A DNA stretch of 34,302 nucleotides from Trachelipus rathkii (lineage: Eukaryota > Arthropoda > Malacostraca > Isopoda > Trachelipodidae). Position numbers and translations under genes: made by a program. The stretch spans positions 1 through 34,302 of the forward strand of contig JABUQX010100232.1 in the NCBI GenBank assembly GCA_015478945.1, in the 5' to 3' direction. Positions 10,371 to 21,220 of this stretch are shown here, piece after piece (position 1 is the first letter of the stretch; each line of letters begins with the position of its first letter). The notes beneath the pieces were generated by a model. The model made no database searches, had not been told where the DNA came from, and saw only the letters and a program-made list of their open reading frames with translations.

Positions 10371-10518
10371 GTAGTTGTTGTTGTTGGTGTTAAATATATT
10401 AATATATTGATTATGAAACAACACGTTTGTTTATATATTATTGGTATAATGACCTAAATAGCATGAAAACTTGATTTTAATTGCAAATGATCAAAAGTAA
10501 TAATAAATATTTATCCAG

Positions 10519-11750
10519 GCTAGCCTAGTTCGATGTATGAATCTGTAATAAGAAGAGAAAGAATCAATATTATACAGACAAAAGAGCATAAGCGCACATG
10601 CCCTGTAAAGAGAAACTTATGAAAAAGGTCTATGAACGTCCAATATACCTATGAAGTTAAGATTATAGACGAAAATTTTTTCCATGACCCAAGAACTTGA
10701 AACATCGTTCTGAAATGGTGTGTAGTCAGCTGAAGTCCATTAAATGTGTATACAAGACTTGGATTAGGCGAAGAAATAGAAAGACGTATGAGGGTGAGTG
10801 GCATTAAGCTTTCACTGTTGAGGCAATGGTATAGACCACCTGAACTAGAAATATATGTAAATATCAGCTATGAGAGATACTAATGGCGGAGCAAGATATC
10901 GCTGGCGGTGAAAGACAGATAATGGGAACAGCTTTAGGGAGAGACGACATGGCCGAGACATGCTCCAGTCCGGGCATAGACATAGGAGGCGACTCTGTAA
11001 CCAAATTCAAAGAGTTTGCAACTGTGTGTGTCAATGGTTTCAATCGATAAAGGTAAAGGCGTGGACTGTAAAACAATGCCATATCGACCTACAAGAATCT
11101 TAGCTTTCAACATCGTTACACTTATAAGGTTCACCTAGAAAAAAGGTAAGTAGGCGCGCTTTCAAAGCTATTTGTGACTGTTTACAGGAAAATAGCGAGA
11201 GAATTGTAGTAACAGGTCAAAGATATGCAGTTTTCGTGAAACATCAATTGAGTAAATGAGAGCCAGAAGCATTTGAGCAAAAAAAGTGGTAGTGGAACTT
11301 CACATGCGATCTTTCATAGTAAGAATTTTGAAAAATCGAGGAGTTATTCTTCTTTAGCCGTATAGTCGTATTCGGTCCTGAAGGAAATGAGGTAAAAAAA
11401 CTTTTATACTCCATCCTAACGAGAACAGAAAGGACCCTTATCATTATACGGCATGATAGAGTAAATTCATACATGACTATAAAAGAAGATAAGTTAAAGT
11501 TATTATGATTGGAGAATACCAAAAAACACGGGGCGAATAGTAGATAACGGCTTCTTTGCACTTATTGTTATAATCTTCAAACAGTAATAATCGCGCCATC
11601 CAAATTAGACTGTGAACATACGGGAGTAAGTGCATGCTATCATTCGATAAGTTCAAGGGTCATGTGTTGGTTCCGAATGGTAATTCCATGAATGTTCGTG
11701 AATGTAATCGTGAATTTTATAATGCCATCTCTGTTCTTAAATAAACATCA
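10519..11750 (+). other. Conserved N-terminal or separate coding region upstream of Exo I (copy 1)
   Basis: This stretch aligns throughout with the minus strand of about 30450-31706, and short frames translate similarly. In copy 2, about 47 codons are open on the minus strand (about 31235-31095), with a KVKGVTGKPKC segment whose DNA aligns with 11050-11110. Roughly 400 codons could fit before Exo I. No known domain is recognised. In some linear-plasmid polymerases the terminal protein is fused at the N-terminus, so this is where such a domain would be. That is inference only. A ggtaagtag donor-like word at 11146 with tttacag at 11182 is not matched in copy 2. Confidence 0.4.
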
Positions 11751-14700
11751 AGATAGACATACGGTGCAAGAAAAATAAGATGGGTCCTCTGCCGTCTGGG
11801 CAAATAAAATGCTTGATCGTTTACGTGATTTCCAACACGACTGCAACAAAAGCTTTTGTACTATTGTAACAGAAAGAGATCACGTTGTACCATCAAAGAA
11901 TAGAATATCAATAGTATTCTACATGAAAACGAACATTACAAAAAACCAGAAGAAAAAATCCTGAACCGAGTGGTGTTGTATACATGTTACTGGATGATAT
12001 CGAGACATACCAGAAAGATAAAGGGAAGTTATTTGATAAAGGAAGAAGAAAATAATAAATTGGCGTCCCTTGATTACTGGTACAGCCAGAATGATGCGAA
12101 ATGTTACAGATAAGAAGGTGATCAGCTAGTTCACATTGGGTCCAGAACCAGAACATTTAAATAGAGCCGAAAAACAACCTGTAACATCAATTTATAGACT
12201 TCCTATGGATCAGAAAAAATCCTATAGTCAAAGTACTTGTGCTCGTCACATAATGAGTGGGAAAATTTGATTCATTAGCTCGTACGGTAATATGCATCAT
12301 ACTGACAAGGTACCACGCCAAGTCTAGATTTCATCGCAGAAACCCTTACATAAAGAGAGTGGATTAAAATTATCTCAATGGCAGTCGGATGAAATATACA
12401 CTGTCGACTACACTCTGCTTTTCACACCAATGTGCATTTGAAAAAGCATGCCGTAAATGCGCGGTGTTACGTGAAAGAACACGAATTTTCAAGTGTTTCT
12501 TTCCCTATATACATGTTAAATGAGATACACTGAAATTGATAAAGGACCTATCTGAAAGAAATTCTTTGGAAAGAGAGATAAAATGTCAACAGATGAAAAT
12601 ATAGAATTTGAAGAGTACTATAAAAAGTTTATAGGCTTAAAGAATACAATAGTTTGTGAAGAATGTGAAAAGTACTGTGTAATCAAGATCGTTATCAGAC
12701 AAGACGAAACTGTTGAGACAGAGTTTAGGTAGCTTAATTAAAAGAAGTTTGAATATAATTGTCTAGATATACAACACCAGTACAAAATTGCATACTTTAT
12801 GCTGTACAAACTTTAGAAAAATGTGTGTAGTATGCGTGAGGAAACAAAATTACTATTTCTAAGGGCGAGATAGAACCCTAAACCTTTCAATCTACGAAAC
12901 AACTTCGCTGGTCTCTTGTATCAAAGAACAGTCAATTGAACAACTATAGACATATAAGGACAAAGCTCGAACAGGTGAAGAGAAAGGGTAAGAAATTAAA
13001 CAAGTGGCTATTACCGACAGACGGTTGGTTAGTAAGAAGGATGAAAACTGCCTTTCTATAATCCATGTTCGTGTCGATGGCATGGTAACATAAAACAGAC
13101 TGTAAATAATCAGGAAAGAGCAAGCCTAGCTGGATGATCCGGCTGTGTTATACCCGCTACCAAACTCCACATGAAACAAGAGATAGGTAGTAGAAAGAAA
13201 ACGAGGGTTTAAGGCTATACGTGTGGAAAGGAATGGAAGGTTCATAAAGCCACAAATAATTCAGATCTCTGCATCAGTATAACCGATGCAAACATATAGC
13301 ATTAACGACTATATCAACAGTGTATGCCAAACTGTATCGACGTAGCATACGTGTGTTAACAACTAGACTCATAATAGTACGATCATATCTTCATTGTTGA
13401 GGTATCAGTTTATCCGCTTACGAACCGATCGTACATACTACTACCTTCGCGGAGGGCCGAGTAAACAGCAGAACAGGAGAATGGAGGTAGAGGATAGACG
13501 TCATTTGTTTTCCCCAACTAATAAGTCAGAAGATCATCGTAGTTTAGACTATTAATCGCTTAGCCTTGAGTGTCAGACAACAATGAATTACCTTGGAGAC
13601 GCCCTAGAAATAGCGTAGTAGGTATGGAAGAGTGACGGACGCATGGAATCTCATTTAAGAGAAGGTAATCAGGAAATATTCGTAGCATCGCTTACATTAT
13701 AGAGTTCTCCCTCAGGAGCTTAGTACGATCCCGTCCCTCGCTAAAACGAGTCCAAAAATAAATTAATATTCCACTTTCTTCAAAATGGTGTGAATAGAAA
13801 ATTGTTGCGGAAATGCAATATGATCATAGAATTGTAGCGTGCTATGAAGGTAGAAGCAAACATCCGTGAAACTCAGTTACGCATAGAGAGGGATAACGAA
13901 TAATTAAACATATTTGAAGGGATTGGTCGTTAAAGAGAAGAGTTTTCAGTTTGAAGGATAATCGTGAACACTCAGAACAATAGAGAATATACAGAGGCAG
14001 TCAGGACCACCAAATAGATATCAAACCGCGGAAGATATCCGAGATTCGATAGGAAAAAGCCTTAGAAGAGTTTGGCTATATCGCTTATCAACGAGAAAAG
14101 GAAGACTGTCGAACTTGAAATTACACAAAATCAACGAAAACCCTGGAGAGGTGTCACTTGCTAAATATTATCCTCAATGCTCAATTGAGGAAAGATTCTC
14201 AAAATACGACCTGACAAGAGGAGTGTAGTATGGCAGCTAGCGTGATAAACACAAGATGGAACAAATCAATCCAATGTGACAAGAAGCCTAGTTTTTGGTT
14301 AATTTCCAGTAGGCCGTAAAGTAGTGTAGTAACATATTTTGTCAAACAATGCAGCTTCCCCGAAGGCACGCACTGTACAAAAGATTCTATCTGTCGACTC
14401 GTTTACCGACTGCATATGCACGTATAAAATTATACGAAGCACTACAAAGTGCAAACAATCAGGGCATGGACTGCAAATACTCAGACCTTGAATTTGTCGC
14501 TGAGACACCTGAGAGTATGAAACAGGAAAAATTTTAGCGTGAACTAACAAGATGAACACAGCAAGAATAACTGGTTCAGGCATAACGCTGCAGTGCTTTT
14601 GTGTGTACTGGACTAAGTACGTCAGCTTTAGAACCAAAGAACAGGCAGATGATAGTTAAAATACTACTGTAAAAGCCTAAAGGTCTGACAATCCACAGAT

Positions 14701-15162
14701 ACAAAGGATACACTATAAATATTGAACAAATAGTTAAAGATAAACGTGATGACCGCTTGCTACTCGAAGATATATAGCCATGATGGAGTCTACATGTAAA
14801 TGCACAAACATGAGTTACAGTGAACGGCAATGAATAAACGACAATTGAAAAATGCTGAAAAAGATGATAAGAAAGGGAGAAGCTCAAGGAGATAACAGAG
14901 TCACAGAATCATGCCTAATTTACACGGAAGTAACAAGGAAGGTATGCTAGCAGTGCTGCCCAATATAACTGTTCCAGCGTAGGAAAATAATGGAGGTATC
15001 AGTATTGTACATAGCTAGGTAACCAACAATGTACTAGCATAACAACGACTAAGCGACTCTTATATTAAAATCATGTCGCACTGCAATCATATGGTCAATA
15101 AGGTAACAATCATAAGTTCCATAATAAAAATGAATATTTATCCTAATGTCTAATTATAAGTA

Positions 15163-15168
15163 AATAAA
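15163..15168 (+). terminator. Candidate polyadenylation signal (AATAAA), copy 1 polymerase gene
   Basis: AATAAA lies about 100 bp after the last recognisable coding segment and just before the right arm. AATAAA is common in such AT-rich DNA, and the copy 2 equivalent is not clearly conserved, so support is weak. Confidence 0.25.
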
Positions 15169-15351
15169 TTTTCCCAAATGCCTATGAGCGATGGGACTAT
15201 GAGGTGGTAGAAAAGTAAAGTTATTTTTATTATCCCTTACATAAAATCCTTTCAATGTCTCCGAGTTGAATTTAATCGCAAAGGGGTGGCGAAGCCTTAA
15301 ACGAGATAGGACCTAAAAACATTTCAGGTGTACTAAATTAGCGTAAACTGG

Positions 15352-15432
15352 TTGTTGTGTGTGTGTGTGTTGTGTAGTGTGTGTGTGTGTCGTTGTGGGT
15401 GTGATGTTGTGGTGTGGTGTGTCGGTGGTGTC
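15352..15432. repeat. (GT)n microsatellite in right arm 1
   Basis: The mirror counterpart of the (CA)n at 9664-9735, at the same distance from the inner arm end. It is interrupted by single non-GT bases. Confidence 0.85.
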
Positions 15433-16285
15433 GGTGTCATTAATTCCTAGTCATTACAATAGTTTAGCGTCAGGAAAAGATAAATCTTGTATATAACATA
15501 CTGTTTATGTAAATAACATTGATTGTGAGAGACAGCATTGAAAAAGTGTGAAAGGAGGTTTTGCATGTATGCTAGTTACTGACTGTTTCCAAGATCGCCA
15601 CTTATGTTCAATGATAAAGCAGTGTTATCATAGGGTGACTTAAGGATGTTGTCCAGCGTTTGTCGTTGCATCATTATTACTTCTTACAAAATCTGTTTAC
15701 GTAGAAAGTACAAATCACAGAGAATTATACGTAATCATTCGACGATCAGTAATATAATAACCAATGTTGGAATTTTGTGCTAAATGTTAATATTAATGTA
15801 AATTAGCATTGATATGTTAGAGACATGCTTACAAAAAAAGTAAGAATAGCTACGTTTTCGTCATGTAATGTGAGTTTCTATTACCTGTGTTGAACGTGTG
15901 GAACTTCGTTGAAGGGTAACAGTGCGTTATTCGAGCATGTAGATGTTAGTTCTTTCACTGCTGTTATGTTGCGTACTTTGTTAAGTTGCAGTCTTTATTC
16001 GTCTTAAGCTACATTAGGTTTATCATTTCCATTATATTTCTTAGTACAGTTTTATGTCATTCTAGCTTTATTTAAAATTGTTACGTGTTATCATATACTC
16101 CCGCTGATTTGTGTATAAAGAACTTGATTTTAATTTATGTTTATTTTTAAAAAATGATACTCGAAATGTACTTGAATCAATAGATCACATAGATACACAA
16201 CTGACAGGAGGTGTGAGTGGAAGGGTGTTGATGTACGCATTACTGCTTAGGGTAATGGAAGACAGACAATCTTTAGTAAAAATAT

Positions 16286-16349
16286 GACCTAATCAATAGA
16301 TCAATAATCAATAGATCAATAGATCAATACGATCAATAGATCAATAGGA
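16286..16349. repeat. atcaatag short tandem repeat
   Basis: About seven copies of the octamer atcaatag occur with one disruption. Related words occur at the mirrored place in copy 2: gatctattgatc-like words at 25235-25280 and atcaatagatcaatag at 33652-33668. The octamer pairs partly with itself through gatc/attgat, so it can form small palindromes. Confidence 0.7.
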
Positions 16350-17329
16350 TATGTAAAAGGCAAGGAAGGTAGATGGATGGTGGTTGATTTAGTGATTTAC
16401 TGCTTAGGGTAGTAAAAACGCATCCCTTGTAAACCTTATATACATGCATTTAAATGCATCTTTAAGAATGAAATAACAATAAAGTTTAAAGTAATTCAAA
16501 AAAAAACATTAAGTAAAATAAGTGAAAGCTAATAAAATTCTTAGAAGTAGAAAATTAAAAAATAAAAGTTAAAATAAAAATTAAACAAAGTATAAATGTA
16601 AAATAAAATTTCAAAAAAAATAAATAGTTAGAAAAGTAAATTTAAAAAAAAATATCAAAAAAAAACATGTTGAAAAAATAAAAAATACAATAAAAAAAAA
16701 GTAGAAAAATAAATAATATATAAACAACAAATAATAATTTGAAAATATAAATAATGGAGAGAGAGTTATAAAATGAAAAATAGAAACTTATAAAGAAAAA
16801 ATATAAACCAGTTATGTATGCTTTCAACTAGAAAACAAATTATATCTATTAAACGTTAATAAATAGAAAAACGAGATTTGAAAAATAGAATGTAGTCCTC
16901 AACATTTATTAAACATAAAGGTATCCTGCAATGATGCAATGCATAGCACATGTACATGTAGAACCGGATCAGTTAGGTAAAACAGTAATGAATTGTATAT
17001 TAAATGATGTGTACTATGTCGGAAACGCACCCGGCTCAGCACCGGTGCAACACAGAACTCTGAATTCTTCTCAGACTCCTCTTCATCTCTTCTTCCTCTT
17101 CTGCGTTCCTTTCCTCGTCTTCCCTTTCTTTCATCCTTTCTCTCGAAAGTAAATTTTCTTCCCGGTCCTCTCCATTTCATTACCGCTTTTTCCCAAAGGG
17201 GGCCCCCTCTCGGTGGGGTGCGGACTCCGAACACAGAAATCGCAACCTCCGACTCCGTCTCCGATCGGACTCAACTCCGCTCGTCAACCTTTCTCCTGAA
17301 GTCTCAGTCTTTTATATCAATTATTTTGT

Positions 17330-17722
17330 TTGTGGGAGCATGCGTCCTCCTTCCAGGGGAGGACCATCAACTATTCGCGTCCTCCGACGAGGTGCGTCAT
17401 CATAAGTTCAACGAGTCCAATAGTACAGCCAATACAGAACATTCGATTTGTTTCAAGAGGGTGGTCCCCTCGGGGACCCACGGGACGTACACTTGTATAA
17501 CAACGACATGGGGACGCGTCACATCTAACACCCTCCTCCAAATTTTTAGCTTGAATACAATAACTAACCTTATTAGATATATTCGCTCGGGAGCCAGCGG
17601 CGCGTTGCGGGGCGGTGCGGGGTGGTGCGGACCGGTGCGGTGCGGACTCGGAAATCGCAGAAGGAGACGACACATTAAGGGTTAAAACACAACTCAGAAA
17701 GCCTGATCCCTTCGGGGATTCA
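17330..17722. other. GC-rich hairpin zone of right arm 1
   Basis: Three clear stems occur. gtcctcc / ggaggac flank a 7-nt ttccagg loop near 17344-17364. ggtcccctcggggacc is at 17463-17478. atcccttcggggat is at 17706-17719, a 5-bp stem closed by a TTCG tetraloop. A run of GGTGCGG-like words lies at 17598-17655. The equivalent hairpins in the left arms differ in sequence in places but keep pairing. Confidence 0.6.
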
Positions 17723-18332
17723 CTTCTTCGAGCGTAAAAAGAATAATACATCATACACATGTGGTAATTGTATGCACGCGCGCGCGCGGCGCGAGCGCAC
17801 GCCGCTTTCTCTCTCCACGCATCGAACACCTGGTCGATATTGCCGTTAGTACCTAGTACTCCAATCTCGCGTTTGAAAGCCAAAGGGTATAAAACGAGGC
17901 GTAAGCGGCTACACCGCTTGGGGCAGCACCCCCCTTTAGAGTGGAGGACCTGACTGGGCACCAAACTCGCATTGAGCATAATCACATAGAATATATAAAT
18001 CCAAGTTTCACCCGATCACCGTATTCTCATTCCTTCATATGAAAAGGGTGGCAGTGCGCGAAGTTGTAAGCGCGATTCTAGAGCACAAAGAATATATGAA
18101 TTACTTTTACAATTTACGATTACATTCAGTGCTCAATGTAAAAAGTCAACCACAGCACGTAGAAAGACGATTTAAAGATCCGATTAGTGGTAAGCGATCA
18201 CGCAATATAATGATTGCGGAAACCCATCAACAATGATCTATTGATCATTTAAAAACCGTTCAGGAACTAAAAGCCACTTTGGGGGCTCCGCCCGTCACCT
18301 GTTTGGGTTACCAAATCCTTGAGTTCAAGGGC

Positions 18333-18564
18333 TCAAAACCATCCGGAATCGGATCTTGCCAGGCTCTTAAATTCGGTCTCATCGACCTTGAAAACCTCAA
18401 CTCTTGGTGTGACACTGTCACCTCTGGCACAAACAAGGATCTGCAAAATGTTGCCTAGTGCACATTTGAAACATTGCATGCGAGACATCGCAATCTCAAG
18501 AACTTCGCGACGACAGATAGACTCTTGGCTCGTCAGTTGTCGCAGTCCCATTACTACTATATAA
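18333..18564 (-). CDS. Possible small Cys-containing protein at the outer arm end, or coding relic
   Basis: An open frame of about 77 codons lies at the extreme outer end of the right arm and reads inward, towards the polymerase gene. Near its middle are a CFKC pair and a mixed charged/hydrophobic segment, and it looks more protein-like than the GC-rich frames elsewhere in the arm. The left arm has matching DNA at about 6640-6800, in which the frame is broken. A DNA stretch at 21370-21410 (aatgtttgcaaatgttgcaa) resembles it and also encodes a Cys cluster. No family is recognised. It could be a fragment of a larger protein interrupted by the AT repeat, or simply chance. Confidence 0.3.
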
Positions 18565-18925
18565 ATAAAACACACTACTATATATAATTTATAATCAATA
18601 TATATCTATGAATACAATATATAAATGATATGAACTTATACCTATACTATAAACGATAATATATATATAATATATTATTAATTATATAAGAAATATATAT
18701 ATATAATACTAAATATAAATATACATATAGATAAGTATATCGACTGATAGTAGTAGTCAGTATAAGCAGAACGACGAAATGGAAGAGTACGGCTGGCGTC
18801 AAAGACGCAAGACAAATAATTATATATAATAATATATACTATAAAGTAACTAAAACCTAAGGTAAAATATATATAGAAACCTGTTCTAAATATATAAATA
18901 TTAGTCATATATTATATATATTACG
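18556..18925. repeat. AT-rich repeat block next to right arm 1
   Basis: Degenerate TA repeats with a short GC-richer insert at 18765-18815. No gene is seen. It separates the arm from the first LINE fragment. Confidence 0.75.
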
Positions 18926-18954
18926 TTGCAGAATAATAGAGAGTAGGTATGGTT

Positions 18955-19565
18955 GAGAGAGTATAGAGTAAGTCCGAAAGAGGAAAGCCTTCTCCACATC
19001 CGTCAGCCTGCCAAAACCCTAAAGTGAGAGCCCGTACCGCTGCCAAAAGAATCCATCTACGGTGTTCATCCATACACTCTTGGTAATCTCTTCAGTGGAG
19101 GGTGTGATCGTTTGAACAGCATCACAACCATACCGCGCGTCCACGATAACCCCTAAGCCTTCGAACAGTCCTATTATGGAATGTTCTTTCCTCGCCTCTC
19201 GCGAAATCAACCTGATTGCCTCTTCTCAGACGAGTCTTTACTGACCTCCCAAGTCACCCTCTTCTTCGGTCTGCCAGCCGCTGATTCAAAAGCATACTCA
19301 ACACATACAGTGCCTATAATCAACGACTAGAATCAGACCACCTTCCCATAGAACCCAGTCGAGAATCTAACTAAAATCCTTTATCTTCTCATTACTCCTT
19401 TTTGCAAGCCACAAATTCCAAACCACATTCATTCCTCATTTTATCAATTCCATCTGAAAACTAACACAGCCCTAAGATTGTCCATCTGAGCAATTTGCAC
19501 CTTAGATTCATACCTCTTATTCCACACCATAAGTTTGCTACTTACTATGCATTAACACAGGTACT
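18955..19565 (-). pseudogene. LINE (non-LTR retrotransposon) 3'-end ORF fragment A
   Basis: On the minus strand the fragment matches the typical end of a LINE reverse-transcriptase ORF. It shows a KVQIAQMDNLRAVL-like segment (about 19500-19455), then DKMRNEC (about 19445-19420), a CGLQKGV-like stretch and GRPKK (19275-19261). An REARKEH segment follows (about 19203-19180). In intact elements these correspond to the post-RT region with ..MLR..GV..DKIRNE..., ..RWFGHV..., GRP(R/K)KRW and a downstream DR..WR. Several frameshifts separate the pieces. Fragment B at 20095-20770 is homologous and inverted. The assignment to LINE is based on the motif order; the clade was not determined. Confidence 0.65.
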
Positions 19566-20090
19566 AACATGCCCTCATTGCAGAATAATATACTGAGAGA
19601 GTATATATATTTAATAGTAGTAGTAGTATATGATTATAATACATATATATATTTATAATATAATATACATTATATATAAAGTATATATATATATATCATA
19701 CTATCTATAGAATTTTATATAATAATATAAGTGACATATGACATATATATATATAGAATAGATAATAATATAATAATATATATAGTAATATATATATGAA
19801 TATATAATATATATATATATATAGCTATATCAGGTTTAAATGTATTGCAGTCTATAGCTTTATAAATAATTACATATAAAGTCAGAATATGATTACTATA
19901 ATATAATTATATAAAATATAATATATATTAATATATATATATATATATTAGTATTAAAATTATATAATAATATAAATAATAAATATATATATATAATATA
20001 TATAATAACATAAAAGTATATATATATACATTAATACTATATATTATAATATATAATATATCGATATATAAGTATATAGTATAGTATCTG
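19566..20090. repeat. AT-rich block between the two LINE fragments
   Basis: About 500 bp of degenerate TA repeats plus a few non-repeat words (for example near 19830-19870). The word ttgcagaataata occurs near 18925 and again near 19577, flanking LINE fragment A. It might be a target-site duplication or a shared repeat border. Confidence 0.7.
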
Positions 20091-20094
20091 TCAT

Positions 20095-20770
20095 GAGGGC
20101 AATCGTCGTACTGTGTTAATGTATAGTGGAAAGCATGGGTCGTGGATAACAGGTAATAATCCGAGTAAGGTGCAACTCTGCTCAGAGACAATCTTAAGGA
20201 TGTTGTCATTTGTGAGAGGAATTGATAAAATTGAAGAATGCAATGTGTTTGGGGAAGTTGATGTGGTTTCCAAAAAAGAGTAAAAGTGAGAAGAACTCAA
20301 CGAAGATCTTATTAAGATGCCTGGTCCATATGAAAAGTCGAGTAGTCGGTTTGATTAAATAAGGATGTATATGTGTTGAAGTAATGCTCTGAATCAACGC
20401 GGCTGGAAGACCGCAAGTAAAAGGTGGATATTCGGGAGTCAGTAAAGAAATGGTCTCGAAGGAAAGGAATAAATTCTGGCGGCAGGAGGCGAGAAGAAAA
20501 AGTTCATAACATGAGGAGGGCAATTGCGCGGGGGTTATGGTGCGGAGGGTATGGTTGTGATCTGTCTCAAACAGAAGTTCAACCCTACATACGAAGAGAT
20601 AACCAAAAGGATGGTAGTGAACAGACCTCTAGACCTCTGGGATTTTATGGCACGACGGGCTCTCACTTTAAGGTGAGGGCAAGGGAACGCTCGACGGGGA
20701 AGGAGCCGCTGTTGCCTGGTCGAGCGTTTACGGTCAGACCTGCTTCACCTAACTATTCTACTCTTCGCTG
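20095..20770 (+). pseudogene. LINE 3'-end ORF fragment B, inverted relative to A
   Basis: The plus strand carries the same segment as fragment A. It begins with a DNLKDVV-like piece (about 20190) and continues with a CVWGSCGFQK piece (about 20245). GRPQV follows at 20405-20419 and an ARRREEK-like stretch at about 20485. It ends with ggttatg...gtatggttgtgatctg, which aligns with fragment A's ggttatc...gtatggttgtgatgct. About 80 codons are open at the end (to 20771). The segment is frameshifted upstream, so it is a relic. Both fragments point their 3' ends towards the nearest element arm. Confidence 0.6.
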
Positions 20771-21220
20771 AATATATATGATATATATTGATATAGTTAA
20801 TAGTATATATATATATTATAATATATATTATATGATAGATTAGTAGTACTATAATACTGTATATAGAGGGCTACAAAGCCTATATAAATAGTAGCTAGAT
20901 AATTTATTAGTATACTACGCAGTGATGAGGGTCGAAGTCCCACGGAGAGGGATATATATTAATATAACAGGAATATAGCGGATAAGGAGTATGTCCAGTA
21001 TCAGTCATAAAGACTTCACGTGACGAGACGATTAGTTCATTATATATTGATCACTATCACAAACAGGAGAGAGTATATGAGACGAGGAGTTAATGATATA
21101 GTAGTAGGATATTTCGAGAGAGAGCGAGCGAGTTTTGAGAGAGGGCGCAGAATGAGTACTTAATCAAGTATATAAAAGTCCAGGTAAGATATAACTCAAT
21201 TAACGACTAAGTATATGTGC
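20771..21220. other. AT-rich spacer grading into (GA)-rich sequence
   Basis: TA repeats at 20771-20870, then unassigned AT-rich sequence and a (GA)n-like stretch near 21110-21150. No gene is visible. Confidence 0.55.

Larger units (their letters stand above)
10093..15060 (+). pseudogene. Protein-primed-type family B DNA polymerase (pPolB), copy 1, frameshifted
   Basis: Family B polymerases of this type copy linear DNA from a terminal-protein primer and proofread with a 3'-5' exonuclease. Visible pieces, in order and in changing frames, include an Exo I remnant near 11822-11842 (the counterpart of VDFPTRT in copy 2). Exo III starts YC at 12673. A KARTGEEKG block lies at ~12960. The FGGRT region is near 13444-13460, with a degraded motif A near 13500-13525. 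Motif B (K...LNS.WGKF type, degraded) is at 14158-14216. AYARIKLYEALQ lies at 14406-14450, followed by a YxDTDS-like motif C. A KPKGLTIH segment is near 14676. Many indels break the frame, so this is a pseudogene or error-laden sequence. The segment between exon 3 (10519) and Exo I is conserved with copy 2 but unassigned. Identification as pPolB is strong; exact ends are uncertain. Confidence 0.8.
6640..18555 (+). mobile_element. Copy 1: long-inverted-repeat element encoding a pPolB polymerase
   Basis: The arms at 6640-9825 and 15258-18555 are reverse complements of one another apart from many indels. Matches can be followed from the outer end inwards. Outer: a cgatgagccgaatt-like word at ~6774 against its complement at ~18380. 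Then aaggcctcgttatagacc at ~7252 against 17894, followed by the GC-rich hairpin zone, the polypurine tract, the T-rich tract and (CA)n. Inner: a gaggcttagcccccctt word at ~9780 against ~15280. The interior (9826-15257) carries one spliced family B polymerase gene on the plus strand. Total length is about 11.9 kb. No integrase, capsid or ATPase gene was recognised. A related copy lies at 23545-34302. Relationship to Polinton/Maverick, bidnavirus or linear-plasmid lineages is inferred from the polymerase alone. Confidence 0.85.
15258..18555. repeat. Right arm (long inverted repeat) of copy 1
   Basis: It is the reverse complement of 6640-9825 with many indels, in mirrored order. The inner word aaggggtggcgaagcctt comes first (about 15280), then (GT)n at 15352-15432 and mixed sequence. 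Next are atcaatag repeats at 16286-16349, the A-rich tract 16440-16890, the polypyrimidine tract 17057-17155, the GC-rich hairpin zone 17330-17720 and (GC)n at 17777-17800. Last is an outer segment to 18555. Long frames on the minus strand across 17371-17985 arise from GC-rich low-complexity sequence and are not conserved as protein in the other arms. Confidence 0.85.

Noticed and set aside
11142..11188. Possible third intron in copy 1 (ggtaagtag ... tttacag)
   Set aside because: It would be only about 40 nt long, and copy 2 has neither the same donor nor the same acceptor at the aligned position.
11244..11561. 105-codon minus-strand frame in copy 1
   Set aside because: It is antisense to the polymerase gene, and no counterpart frame is preserved in copy 2.
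17371..17985. 204-codon minus-strand frame in right arm 1
   Set aside because: It crosses (GC)n, the hairpin zone and CCGCACC repeats. The composition is Ala/Arg/Pro-rich, and the equivalent positions of the other arms do not preserve the frame.
6640..18555. Complete canonical Polinton/Maverick
   Set aside because: The polymerase fits, but the interior is too short. No integrase, ATPase, protease or capsid motif was seen, and the arms are much longer than usual.
20930..20975. tRNA-like T-arm word (ggtcgaagtccc)
   Set aside because: No acceptor stem, D-arm or anticodon arm can be drawn around it.
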